Below are positions 1 through 6,779 of a stretch of DNA of 7,742 nt, one piece after another. A model generated the notes under the pieces. It did no database searches. It saw nothing but the letters and a program-made list of their open reading frames with translations, and was not told the origin of the DNA. The DNA lies in the NCBI GenBank assembly GCA_009783525.1, contig WRDG01000106.1:1-7742 (forward strand). The letters run 5' to 3'. Position numbers and translations under genes: made by a program. Source of the DNA: Defluviitaleaceae bacterium (GTDB lineage Bacteria; Bacillota; Clostridia; Lachnospirales; WQUN01). Positions within the stretch are counted from its first letter, which is position 1. Each line of letters starts with the position of its first letter.

Positions 1-183
1 GCTATGGGCGGCAGTCAGTTGCAGATAAACGTTGCGGACAGGCAAACTCTGCTTGACGCGATTAAAAACCCGTCCGCATATCGTTCGCTCGTGGTTCGGG
101 TGGGAGGCTTTTCCGCATATTTTATTCATCTATCAAAAGAACAGCAGCAGGAAATTATTTCTCGGACCGAATCGTCGTTTTAA
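1..183 (+). CDS. Glycyl radical enzyme, C-terminal fragment (5' end outside window)
   Basis: Reading from base 1 without a stop gives 60 residues ending at TAA 181-183; there is no start because the gene enters from the left edge. The fragment is the glycyl radical domain shared by pyruvate formate-lyase, choline TMA-lyase, hydroxyproline and diol dehydratases and 4-hydroxyphenylacetate decarboxylase. It shows the NVADRQTLLDA stretch (about residues 10-20), the radical-site motif RVGGFSA (33-39) and the tail LSKEQQQEIISRTE (44-57). By alignment to the family RVxGY motif, the radical-bearing glycine is G36, codon 106-108. Such enzymes need a radical-SAM activase, work only without oxygen, and act in the cytoplasm; the activase is not in the window. 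The RTE ending looks more like the dehydratase/decarboxylase branches than pyruvate formate-lyase, but the catalytic domain is missing and the substrate cannot be assigned. Its last 29 bases overlap the convergent tcdA gene. Confidence 0.9.
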   Translation, partial: AMGGSQLQINVADRQTLLDAIKNPSAYRSLVVRVGGFSAYFIHLSKEQQQEIISRTESSF

Positions 184-865
184 TTATATCTTTAATCGCT
201 TCACCGGCCGCAATGAGCCCGGCAGTGCCGGTTACATATGCCGCGCTGCCCAATCCGCCGCTTTTATCCGCGCCGTCATGACGCGGATTTTCTTTTGAAT
301 AGACGACCTTCAGTTCGCCGATTCCATTTGAGCGCAGCATTTTTCTCATGATTTTTGCAAGCGGACATACGCTCGTTTGATAAATGTCGGCCACCTCAAA
401 CATCGAAGCCTCCGTTTTGTTTCCCGCGCCCATCACGCTTACCGCGGGTATGCCGCGTTTTTTTGCTTCTGTAATGACGGCAACCTTAGCGGCGACCGTA
501 TCGACTGCGTCGATAACATAATCAAAATTCCAATTCAATTCAAATACGGTTTCGGGCAAAAAAAATAACGGCAACGCCGTTATGTTAATGTCAGGGTTAA
601 TGTCAAGGTACCGTTTTTTTGCCGCTTCTGTTTTTAACATGCCTATCGTCGAATTAACCGCAATCAACTGGCGGTTTATGTTGGTGATGGAAATAAAATC
701 GCTGTCCACCAAAGTAAGCGAGCCCACGCCTCCCCGCGCAAGCGCCTCAGCTGCAAATGATCCTACTCCGCCCAATCCGAACACTATTACCCGGCTGCTT
801 TTTAACTTTTGCAAGGCGGACGCTCCGAAAAGGATTTCGGTACGTGTATCGGCGCTCTGGTTCAT
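155..865 (-). CDS. tcdA: tRNA threonylcarbamoyladenosine dehydratase (TcdA/CsdL, ThiF/E1-like)
   Basis: The 236-residue product belongs to the ThiF/MoeB/E1 superfamily. TcdA uses ATP to cyclise threonylcarbamoyl-adenosine at position 37 of ANN-decoding tRNAs into ct6A, in the cytoplasm. Visible landmarks are the nucleotide-binding GLGGVG (30-35), the acidic LVDSD strand (52-56), the NRQ motif (64-66), DAVDT (119-123) and the TcdA-typical segment ADIYQTSVCPLAK (159-171) followed by LKVVYSKENP. The paired CxxC zinc motifs of ThiF and MoeB are absent, and no ThiS/MoaD partner is nearby, which favours TcdA over a sulfur-carrier adenylyltransferase. It is somewhat shorter than E. coli TcdA (268) but normal for Gram-positive versions. 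The ATG (865-863) overlaps the pyrE stop as ATGA, and a ribosome site AGAGGT (plus bases 871-876) lies 5 bases upstream, so start and translational coupling are well supported. It is the last gene of the unit; its 3' end runs into the opposing glycyl radical enzyme gene. Confidence 0.93.
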   Translation of the reverse strand: MNQSADTRTEILFGASALQKLKSSRVIVFGLGGVGSFAAEALARGGVGSLTLVDSDFISITNINRQLIAVNSTIGMLKTEAAKKRYLDINPDINITALPLFFLPETVFELNWNFDYVIDAVDTVAAKVAVITEAKKRGIPAVSVMGAGNKTEASMFEVADIYQTSVCPLAKIMRKMLRSNGIGELKVVYSKENPRHDGADKSGGLGSAAYVTGTAGLIAAGEAIKDIIKTTIRSEK

Positions 866-1440
866 TTTTTACCTCTGCTGCCGGGTTTTACAGCCGGTAT
901 TTTTCCTTCTTTGCACAGCGGACATTCGTCCGGGCTCCACGAAACCAAACCCGATTCGTAAATGGCAGTATACGGCACGCTGAAGCTTACCGCACCGAAA
1001 CTTCTGTCTACAATTACGGCGACCGCAACCGGCTGAGCGCCCAAGTCACGAGTCAAATCAATTACTTCCTGCACGGTTCCTCCCGTAGTAATCACATCTT
1101 CCACCACAAGAACCTTCGCGCCCTGATGCAAATTAAACCCGCGCCGCAAAACCATCTTGCCCTCTTCACGTTCTGCGAAAAGATTTTTAACCGATAAAAG
1201 CCGCGCAACTTCGTATGCGAGGATTATTCCGCCCGTGGCCGGACCGATCACCGCTTCGATTCCTTTTCCCGAATGACAAATCGCTATGTCCTGTGCCAAT
1301 TCTTCCGCAAACTTAGGATATTGAAATATTTTAGCGCATTGCATATACATGTTGCTGTGCCGTCCCGAAGTTAAAATAAAATGCCCGTCAATCAATGCAT
1401 CCGCTTCTCTTAAAATTGTTTCCGCACGTTTCTTTTCCAT
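862..1440 (-). CDS. pyrE: Orotate phosphoribosyltransferase
   Basis: The 192-residue protein joins orotate to PRPP to make orotidine 5'-monophosphate, the fifth step of UMP synthesis. The type I phosphoribosyltransferase signature VLVVEDVITTGGT is at 110-122. Ahead of it are the conserved GHFILTSGRHS (19-29), the GPATGGIILAYEVAR strand (66-80) and the flexible catalytic loop around FAEREEGKMVLRRGF (88-102). The C-terminus carries DECPLCKEG followed by a PGSR tail; this CxxC-bearing ending marks the Thermus/Clostridia-type PyrE rather than the enterobacterial type, as far as I can recall the family. Length is normal. The ATG at 1440-1438 has only a weak ribosome site (GGT about 9 bases upstream), and 103 non-coding bases separate it from pyrD, unlike the tight joins elsewhere in this unit. 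The stop overlaps the tcdA start by ATGA. Identification is firm. Confidence 0.97.
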   Translation of the reverse strand: MEKKRAETILREADALIDGHFILTSGRHSNMYMQCAKIFQYPKFAEELAQDIAICHSGKGIEAVIGPATGGIILAYEVARLLSVKNLFAEREEGKMVLRRGFNLHQGAKVLVVEDVITTGGTVQEVIDLTRDLGAQPVAVAVIVDRSFGAVSFSVPYTAIYESGLVSWSPDECPLCKEGKIPAVKPGSRGKK

Positions 1441-1543
1441 ACTAATTACCGTTTGCGCTGCGTAAATAAATTTTGCACGCGCCCTTCCGTTAAATATTTT
1501 ATTTTTTTCTATTTACAGTCCGCGAAAAATTAACAAACATTTT
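1441..1543 (-). other. pyrD-pyrE intergenic gap, no clear signal
   Basis: This A/T-rich gap of 103 bases lies between the pyrD stop and the pyrE start. On the minus strand it has TTGTTA followed 15 bases later by TAAATA, and further on an A-rich run leading into TAAAAT. Neither pair is close enough to a sigma-70 consensus and spacing to call a promoter. I see no G/C hairpin followed by a U-tract and no small ORF with a ribosome site. An internal promoter or RNA-processing site is possible but unproven. Confidence 0.3.
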
Positions 1544-2437
1544 TTATTTGATGCGGCTGCAGCCGATAATTTCTTCGATGTCGTTGATGTTATTTTTTAC
1601 CAAAAATTCTCCAATCCCGTCAATAATTTTTATGACCGCATGCGGATCGGCAAACGATGCGGTCCCAATCGCAACGGCGGAAGCGCCCGCCATAAAAAAT
1701 TCTACCGCGTCGGCCGCATTTATTATGCCGCCCATCCCGATCACGGGAATTTTTACCGCGCCGCTCACTTGATAAACCATGCGTACGGCCACGGGTTTTA
1801 CTGCCGGTCCGGACAGCCCGCCGAAAGTATTCGCCAAAAGCGGTTTCCGTTTTGTTATGTCGATTTTCATTCCGAGAATTGTATTTATCATGGAAATTGC
1901 GTCCGCTCCCGAAGCTTCCGCGGCGCGCGCAATCTCTGTTATATCAGTCACGTTGGGGCTCAGTTTTACGATCAACGGCTTGGCAGAAACTTTTTTTACT
2001 TCGCTCACTACATGACCGGCTGTTTTTGCGTCTGTTCCGAACGCCATGCCGCCCATGTCCACATTGGGGCAAGAAATATTAAGCTCGAACATTTCAACCG
2101 GCGTATCGTTAAATTTTTTTGCTGCATTTACATATTCGTCTACGGTGTGGCCGGCAAGGTTTACAATAACAGGCGTACCGAAACGGAGCCAAAACGGAAG
2201 CTCATTTTTAATAAATTCGTCGGCTCCGATATTTTGCAGCCCGACCGAATTAAGCATCCCTCCGTATGTTTCGGCTATGCGCGGCGGCGGATTGCCGTGC
2301 CACGGTTCGCAAGATACGCCCTTTAGCGTCACCGCGCCCAAACGTTTCACATCGACCAAAGCCGCAGACTCGCGTGAAAAAGTCCCCGAAGCGGTCGTAA
2401 CCGGTGTTTTCCAATTTATTCCGCAAATCACGCTCAT
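1544..2437 (-). CDS. pyrD: Dihydroorotate dehydrogenase, class 1B catalytic subunit
   Basis: The 297-residue FMN enzyme oxidises dihydroorotate to orotate, the fourth step of UMP synthesis, and in class 1B passes electrons through PyrK to NAD+. The TIM-barrel landmarks are present: TASGTF (15-20), TLKGVS with the FMN-contacting lysine K39 (37-42), NSVGLQN (63-69), NISCPNV (120-126) with C123 as the expected catalytic base (class 2 enzymes have Ser), GGLSGPA, and the phosphate-binding GMGGI and GASAVAIGTA segments near the C-terminus. Catalytic Cys, absence of an N-terminal membrane helix and the pyrK gene immediately upstream all agree on class 1B (PyrDB). An in-frame TGA three codons before the ATG at 2437 fixes the start, and the N-terminus aligns with the family there. 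The ribosome site is poor (only GTGA about 6 bases upstream). Length is normal for PyrDB. Confidence 0.97.
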   Translation of the reverse strand: MSVICGINWKTPVTTASGTFSRESAALVDVKRLGAVTLKGVSCEPWHGNPPPRIAETYGGMLNSVGLQNIGADEFIKNELPFWLRFGTPVIVNLAGHTVDEYVNAAKKFNDTPVEMFELNISCPNVDMGGMAFGTDAKTAGHVVSEVKKVSAKPLIVKLSPNVTDITEIARAAEASGADAISMINTILGMKIDITKRKPLLANTFGGLSGPAVKPVAVRMVYQVSGAVKIPVIGMGGIINAADAVEFFMAGASAVAIGTASFADPHAVIKIIDGIGEFLVKNNINDIEEIIGCSRIK

Positions 2438-2529
2438 AGCAATTCACGTCGCCAGCAAACGGCACAAAAAAAAACGTCCGCGGCTTTTCGCATTTTATTT
2501 TTTTTCACAATCATATCCTTCCGCGTCTG
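2438..2529 (-). other. pyrK-pyrD intergenic gap with a T9 tract
   Basis: In transcript sense this 92-base gap reads into GCCGCGGACG followed by nine T residues (plus-strand A9 at 2466-2474). The only stem I can draw before the T-run is 5 bp (CGCGG near the pyrK end with CCGCG before the T-run), with a loop of over 30 bases. That is too weak to call a terminator, though partial attenuation or slippage at the T9 is conceivable. No small ORF with a ribosome site is visible. Confidence 0.3.
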
Positions 2530-3342
2530 TTAAAAAAATATGTGTTCCCCGTTAAAAACCGGTCCGTCCCTGCAAACTTTTTTATACGCAAATGTGTTAC
2601 CGTCTTTTATTCTTACCGCGCAGCCTACGCATGCTCCGTATCCGCACGCCATCCGCTCCTCGACCGAAACCGAAACGGATACGCCGTTCGATTTTGCCCA
2701 TTCGGTTACCGCGGAAAGCATCGGCATCGGGCCGCAGGCATAAACATGATCGGGCTTTTTTCTGTCGGCGAAAACATCCGAAACATATCCTTTCGTGCCT
2801 ACGCTGCCGTCTTCCGTTGCGACAAAAACATTGCCGCATATTTTTTTAAAATCATCCGTCAAAATCGGCGGGTTGTCTGTTCCGCCCCTAAATCCTAAAA
2901 AAATTTCGGTAACGCATGAGTTATTGATTTCTTTGGCCAACTGTAAAAGAGGAGGCGTTCCGATACCTCCGCCGACAATCCAAACCCTTTTGTTTTTTAA
3001 ATAACAAAAGCCGTTACCCAACGGCCCCATGACAAATAACTTATCGTTATTTTTTAATTTCGACATTATTTCGGTGCCCAAACCGGCGACCCTGTACACA
3101 ACGCGGATTTCAAACGATTCGCGGTTTATTTCGCAAATGCTGATCGGCCGCGGAAGAAGCATTGCTTTGTCTCCGACATAAAAATTAATAAATTGCCCGG
3201 CTTTAAGACAAAATAAATTTGAAAAAAAATCCGGCGCATATATTTTTATTTCAAAAACCGACGGAGCTATTTTTTTATTCAAAATTATTTTTGTTTCGAA
3301 ATATACGGCGTTAAAAATTTCGCTGCGGCAGTCAATATTCAT
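2530..3342 (-). CDS. pyrK: Dihydroorotate dehydrogenase electron transfer subunit (FAD, 2Fe-2S)
   Basis: The 270-residue protein is the partner that makes PyrD a class 1B, NAD+-dependent enzyme in the PyrD2-PyrK2 complex of the cytoplasm. It has a ferredoxin-reductase fold: an FAD-binding barrel with KAGQF (47-51) and RPISI (65-69), a nucleotide-binding domain with GGGIGTPPLL (124-133) and ACGPMPML (202-209), and a C-terminal [2Fe-2S] site. Its four cysteines are C233, C238, C241 (CGYGACVGC) and C257 (KVCRDGPVF), the spacing of lactococcal PyrK, so the cluster site looks intact. The length is slightly above the usual 255-262 because of a short N-terminal extension before the first beta strand. 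The ATG at 3342 overlaps the pyrF stop as ATGA, with only a weak GGA 8 bases upstream, so translation probably relies on coupling to pyrF. The order pyrK before pyrD is usual in Bacillota. Confidence 0.97.
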   Translation of the reverse strand: MNIDCRSEIFNAVYFETKIILNKKIAPSVFEIKIYAPDFFSNLFCLKAGQFINFYVGDKAMLLPRPISICEINRESFEIRVVYRVAGLGTEIMSKLKNNDKLFVMGPLGNGFCYLKNKRVWIVGGGIGTPPLLQLAKEINNSCVTEIFLGFRGGTDNPPILTDDFKKICGNVFVATEDGSVGTKGYVSDVFADRKKPDHVYACGPMPMLSAVTEWAKSNGVSVSVSVEERMACGYGACVGCAVRIKDGNTFAYKKVCRDGPVFNGEHIFF

Positions 3343-4259
3343 GCGTTGATTCCGTCCGCAATGTCATCTCTCATGGCAACAGCCGCTTCACGAGCCGCGT
3401 CTGCAAATTCTTTTTCATTGTACTTTTTTTTGTACTGCGGCAATAAATATGCGGCAATTATTCCGCGCGAATTGTTTATTAACGCTCCGCTTCCTTTTGC
3501 GTCGAACGCCTGCTTTACATCAGCAGAGGTACCTCCCTGCGCTCCGTAGCCCGGCACCAAAAAAAACGTGCTTGGCATTTCATTTCGTAATTTTTTTATT
3601 TGATGCGGATAAGTCGCGCCGGCAACGGCACATACGCGGCTGTATCCGTTTTTGCCGATGCTGTCTGCTCCCCATTCGCATACTTTGCGGCCAACAATTT
3701 CGTATACCTTCCCTTCATCGGTGTTGATGTCCTGCAAATCTCCCGCTCCGGGGTTGGATGTTTTAACAAGAACAAAAATTCCCTTGTCATATTTTTTGCA
3801 TGCGTTGATAAACGGTGAAACCGAATCGAATCCGAGGTACGGATTAATCGTTGCGAAATCGGAATCAAACACAGGCGCGCCTAAGACAAAACCAAGATGC
3901 GCATCGGCGTACGCCTCGGCGGTCGATGCAATATCACCGCGCTTAACATCGCCGATTGTTATCAGCCCTTTGCTTTTAACATATCTTAGCGTATTGATGT
4001 AAGCTTCTATTCCCGGCGCTCCGTATTGTTCGTAAAAAGCTATCTGGGGTTTGACCGCCGGAATTATGTCATGCAGTTTGTCTATCAGGCAACAGTTGAA
4101 TTTGAATATCGCATCAGCCGCCGCACAATAAATATCTTCATGTTTTTGCTTCGCTTCATTTAATAAATAGTTCGGAATAAATTCAAGTTTCGGATCCAAT
4201 CCGACTACAGTCGGATTTTTTTTAAGTTTAATAAGCTCAATTAATCTGTCTGTAATCAT
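3339..4259 (-). CDS. pyrF: Orotidine 5'-phosphate decarboxylase, type 2 (long form)
   Basis: The product (306 residues) decarboxylates OMP to UMP, the last step of the pathway. Numbered from the ATG at 4259, it shows GLDPK (20-24), KPQIAFYEQYG (70-80), the catalytic DVKRGD (104-109, with D104, K106 and D109 the expected charged network), VKTSNPGA (165-172), PGYGAQGGT (236-244) and NNSRGI (262-267). The length and the PGYGAQGG and KTSNPG segments mark the type 2 subfamily found in mycobacteria, Clostridia and others, not the roughly 235-residue type 1 enzymes. A TTG one codon upstream (4262) could add a residue, but it would sit one base from the ribosome site GGGTGG; the ATG with 4 bases spacing is preferred. 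The gene follows pyrC by 17 bases and overlaps pyrK by ATGA. Confidence 0.97.
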   Translation of the reverse strand: MITDRLIELIKLKKNPTVVGLDPKLEFIPNYLLNEAKQKHEDIYCAAADAIFKFNCCLIDKLHDIIPAVKPQIAFYEQYGAPGIEAYINTLRYVKSKGLITIGDVKRGDIASTAEAYADAHLGFVLGAPVFDSDFATINPYLGFDSVSPFINACKKYDKGIFVLVKTSNPGAGDLQDINTDEGKVYEIVGRKVCEWGADSIGKNGYSRVCAVAGATYPHQIKKLRNEMPSTFFLVPGYGAQGGTSADVKQAFDAKGSGALINNSRGIIAAYLLPQYKKKYNEKEFADAAREAAVAMRDDIADGINA

Positions 4260-4263
4260 CAAA

Positions 4264-4269
4264 CCACCC
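4264..4269 (-). promoter_or_regulatory. pyrF ribosome binding site (decides start)
   Basis: The transcript reads GGGTGG then TTTG before the ATG at 4259. It falls in the 17-base gap after the pyrC stop. It leaves no room for initiation at the adjacent in-frame TTG, so the shorter 306-residue PyrF is the better call. Confidence 0.6.
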
Positions 4270-4276
4270 GCATTTT

Positions 4277-5584
4277 TTATTTGTTTGCAAAATTTTTATG
4301 GTCGTAAGCTATGTTATCGCCGATTATAGTATATTTTACTCTGCCGAATAATTTATGCCCGATAAACGGCGTGTTGCAGCTTTTTGAATAAAAATTTTGC
4401 TTTTGCACAACATATTCTTCGTTAGGATCAATTATTGTTAACTCCGCAATACTGCCTTCAATTATTCCGCTGATATCCATGCCCAGTATTCCGGCAGGAT
4501 TTGAAGTCATTTTTTTTAACCATTGCATCGGAGACAATATGCCGGGTTTGATTAATTTTGTTACCGACAGGCTTACTGCCGTTTCAAGCCCCATAATTCC
4601 GAACGCGGCATTTTTTATGTCTTTTTTTTCATTTTTTGCGTGAGGCGCATGGTCTGTAGCGATAACCGATATGGTTGCGTCGTTTAATCCTTCGCAAACC
4701 GCATCGCGGTCAATACGCGAACGCAGCGGCGGATTCATTTTATAGTCTCCCAACAATTCGCAGCGGCTTGGAATGTCGTCTTCGCATAAAGAAAAATGAT
4801 GCGGGCAAGCTTCGGCGGTAAGCCGATCCTTAACGCTGTTTATTCGTCGGGCGTTACGGATTATTTCGACGGAACGAGCCGTACTCACATGGCAAATATG
4901 CAAACGCACTCCGGTTTTTGCCGCTAAGTTTATATCTCTTTCAACCACCGAAAATTCCGATTCGCACGAAATCCCTTTCAAGTTTAAACGTTTCGAAACA
5001 TGCCCTTCGTTAAAAACTCCGCCGGCCGCCAAATCGGAATCTTCGCAATGAACCAAGACCGGCTTGTTTAATGCCGCCGCTTTTTTTAACGCTTCCGACA
5101 TGACCGATATGTTTTTTACAGATTTGCCGTCGTCGCTGAACGCAACCGCTCCGTGCGATGCTAATTTTTCCATGGGAGAAACTTCGCTGCCGTTCATTCC
5201 AACGGTCAAACACCCAACAGGAAAAACAATCGCTTTGTTAATAACACCAGACTTTTTTTTTATGTACGATAAAATATCCGTATTATCAATGGGCGGCACG
5301 GTGTTAGGCATCGAGCAAATTCTTGTAAACCCTCCCGCCGCCGCAGCCAGCGCGCCGGTTTCGATCGTTTCTTTGTGCAGCTGGCCCGGATCGCGCAAAT
5401 GCGTGTGCATGTCGATCAATCCGGGAACAACCCAACAATTTTCCGCATCGATCACGAAACAGTTTTCTTCTTGCTTCGCATTGTTTGCAAGGCTTATTCG
5501 CCCGTTTTCAATAAAAATATTCATTTTTTTTTCGTTGTTGTTATACGGATCTATGATATAGCCGTTCTTAATTAATATGCTCAT
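4277..5584 (-). CDS. pyrC: Dihydroorotase, class I zinc amidohydrolase
   Basis: This 435-residue cytoplasmic enzyme reversibly cyclises N-carbamoyl-L-aspartate to dihydroorotate, the third step of UMP synthesis. The amidohydrolase metal ligands are all visible, numbering from the ATG at 5584: H60 and H62 in DMHTHLRDPG (58-67), D151 in FSDDG, H179 in VLVHCED, H232 in HICHVSTARS and D311 in TDHAPH (310-315). MPNT (92-95) and the substrate arginine R64 are also present. The complete set argues for an active class I enzyme rather than a degenerate PyrC-like partner of PyrB. The open frame extends 17 codons further up into ftsW, but the MSILIKNGYIIDP start matches the family N-terminus and overlaps the ftsW stop as ATGA (5581-5584). 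The related class of hydantoinases and allantoinases is less likely given the pyr neighbours. Coding A9 runs occur at codons 18-20 and 108-111. Confidence 0.96.
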   Translation of the reverse strand: MSILIKNGYIIDPYNNNEKKMNIFIENGRISLANNAKQEENCFVIDAENCWVVPGLIDMHTHLRDPGQLHKETIETGALAAAAGGFTRICSMPNTVPPIDNTDILSYIKKKSGVINKAIVFPVGCLTVGMNGSEVSPMEKLASHGAVAFSDDGKSVKNISVMSEALKKAAALNKPVLVHCEDSDLAAGGVFNEGHVSKRLNLKGISCESEFSVVERDINLAAKTGVRLHICHVSTARSVEIIRNARRINSVKDRLTAEACPHHFSLCEDDIPSRCELLGDYKMNPPLRSRIDRDAVCEGLNDATISVIATDHAPHAKNEKKDIKNAAFGIMGLETAVSLSVTKLIKPGILSPMQWLKKMTSNPAGILGMDISGIIEGSIAELTIIDPNEEYVVQKQNFYSKSCNTPFIGHKLFGRVKYTIIGDNIAYDHKNFANK

Positions 5585-6774
5585 TCTTTTATATGCCTCG
5601 AAATATTTAACAGTACTCCGCTCAAACCCATGCAAACAATCAACGAAGTCCCGCCGTAGCTTATAAACGGCATAGGTATTCCGGTATTCGGAATACTGTT
5701 TGTTACAACCGCCACATTGATAATAACCTGTGTGGCGATCATCAGCACGGTACCCGAAGCTATTAGCGAACTGAATATGTCAGGCGCTCTCACCGCTACC
5801 CGAACTCCGCGCCAAATTAAAATACCGAATAAAAACAACACGATAGCCGCTCCGATAAAACCCATTTCTTCGCAAATTATAGAAAAAATTATATCGTTAT
5901 GAGCTTCGGGCAAAAATGTTTTTTGCCTGCTTTGACCGATGCCGAGTCCGAACATCCCACCGGAAGCAACAGCGTATAGCGAATTTATTATTTGATAACC
6001 GTATGTGTCCAACACTTCTTCGGAAAAAGGATTTAACCAAGCCATAATTCTTCCCGCGCGAAAATTTTCGCTCCCGGTTGCATACAGGTACCACAAGTAA
6101 CCGCCCAAACCGCCCGCGCCTAAACCGCCGGCAATAATAAACCGTAAAACATGCGGGCTTGAAGCAAATATCATTCCCAATCCCAGCACGCAAATGATGA
6201 CAGCCGTGCTTAAATTTCCTATTACAACAAAAAACGCCATGATCCCCACGGCGAGCATACATTTTAAAAATCCTTTCCAATCGGAAAGGATTTTATTTTT
6301 TTTATCAATAAGAGCCGCCAAATAAATAATAATGGCGGCTTTGGCTATTTCGGACGGCTGCAAAGAACCTATGACAGGAACATCAAACCAACGCCGGCTT
6401 CTGCCGAAAAAAAATACGAGCACCAATAAAACGGCTGAAATGACGTATAACAAAGGAGCAAATTTTTTAATGTACCTGTATGAAATATTACTTGCCATTA
6501 AGTTCATTAAAAAAAAACCGATTAATGCAATAGCAGAGCTCTTCTGCAAATGATAAAACGGGTCGTAATTGAAAGCTTCGCGTCTGCTTGTGTACAAAAA
6601 GCTGGCGGAAAAAACCATTACAATCCCTATTAAAACTAAAATAAGCACAACAAGGTAAATAGTATGATCCATTGCGCCGACATAAACTTTTTCTTCATTG
6701 GCAACGGCTTCTTTTTTTTCTTTGCCGCGCGTATCCGTTACGTCGCCGCTTATTTTCCCGTACCCGGTTTTCAT
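5581..6774 (-). CDS. ftsW: SEDS peptidoglycan glycosyltransferase FtsW/SpoVE
   Basis: The 397-residue polytopic membrane protein belongs to the SEDS family (FtsW, RodA, SpoVE), which polymerises lipid II into glycan strands together with a class B penicillin-binding protein. A hydrophilic tail of about 36 residues precedes the first membrane segment (about 38-58); about ten hydrophobic segments follow, as in the family. Motifs include SRRWFDV (126-132), LQPSEIAK (138-145), NLSTA (187-191), and PEAHNDIIF (289-297), where D294 matches the essential SEDS aspartate. A conserved end reads NTGIPMPFISYGGTSL. Position directly after murD points to the divisome FtsW or the sporulation paralog SpoVE rather than RodA; the two cannot be separated on sequence alone. 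A strong GGAGG sits 5 bases before the ATG. The stop overlaps the pyrC start. Confidence 0.94.
   Translation of the reverse strand: MKTGYGKISGDVTDTRGKEKKEAVANEEKVYVGAMDHTIYLVVLILVLIGIVMVFSASFLYTSRREAFNYDPFYHLQKSSAIALIGFFLMNLMASNISYRYIKKFAPLLYVISAVLLVLVFFFGRSRRWFDVPVIGSLQPSEIAKAAIIIYLAALIDKKNKILSDWKGFLKCMLAVGIMAFFVVIGNLSTAVIICVLGLGMIFASSPHVLRFIIAGGLGAGGLGGYLWYLYATGSENFRAGRIMAWLNPFSEEVLDTYGYQIINSLYAVASGGMFGLGIGQSRQKTFLPEAHNDIIFSIICEEMGFIGAAIVLFLFGILIWRGVRVAVRAPDIFSSLIASGTVLMIATQVIINVAVVTNSIPNTGIPMPFISYGGTSLIVCMGLSGVLLNISRHIKE
5596..5599 (-). promoter_or_regulatory. pyrC ribosome binding site inside ftsW
   Basis: GAGG in the transcript lies inside the end of ftsW, 11 bases before the pyrC ATG at 5584. 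The spacing is long, so coupling to ftsW termination through the ATGA overlap probably contributes. It supports the 435-residue PyrC over a longer start at 5635. Confidence 0.45.
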
Positions 6775-6779
6775 GTCAG

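Noticed and set aside
203..232. Inverted repeat ACCGGC/GCCGGT about 20 bases beyond the glycyl radical enzyme stop, a possible terminator
   Set aside because: The stem is 6 bp with an 18-base loop and no T-run follows on the plus strand; it lies in conserved tcdA coding sequence (the TGTAGLIAAGE region).
155..865. ThiF/MoeB adenylyltransferase or a ubiquitin-like antiphage E1 system
   Set aside because: There are no CxxC zinc motifs and no ubiquitin-like, E2 or JAB partner nearby; the ADIYQTSVCPLAK and VVYSKENP segments match TcdA.
1441..1543. Promoter upstream of pyrE (TTGTTA, 15 bases, TAAATA)
   Set aside because: Both hexamers are poor and the spacing is short for sigma-70; chance matches are expected in such A/T-rich sequence.
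1640..2326. Long plus-strand open frame (228 codons) opposite pyrD
   Set aside because: It is a shadow of pyrD: no ribosome site, biased composition rich in Arg, His, Tyr and Cys, no recognisable domain, and the opposite strand is a conserved enzyme.
2464..2490. Possible intrinsic terminator between pyrK and pyrD (GCCGCGGACG then T9)
   Set aside because: CCGCGG is palindromic without a loop, and the only alternative stem is 5 bp with a loop of over 30 bases; stopping here would also cut off pyrD and pyrE.
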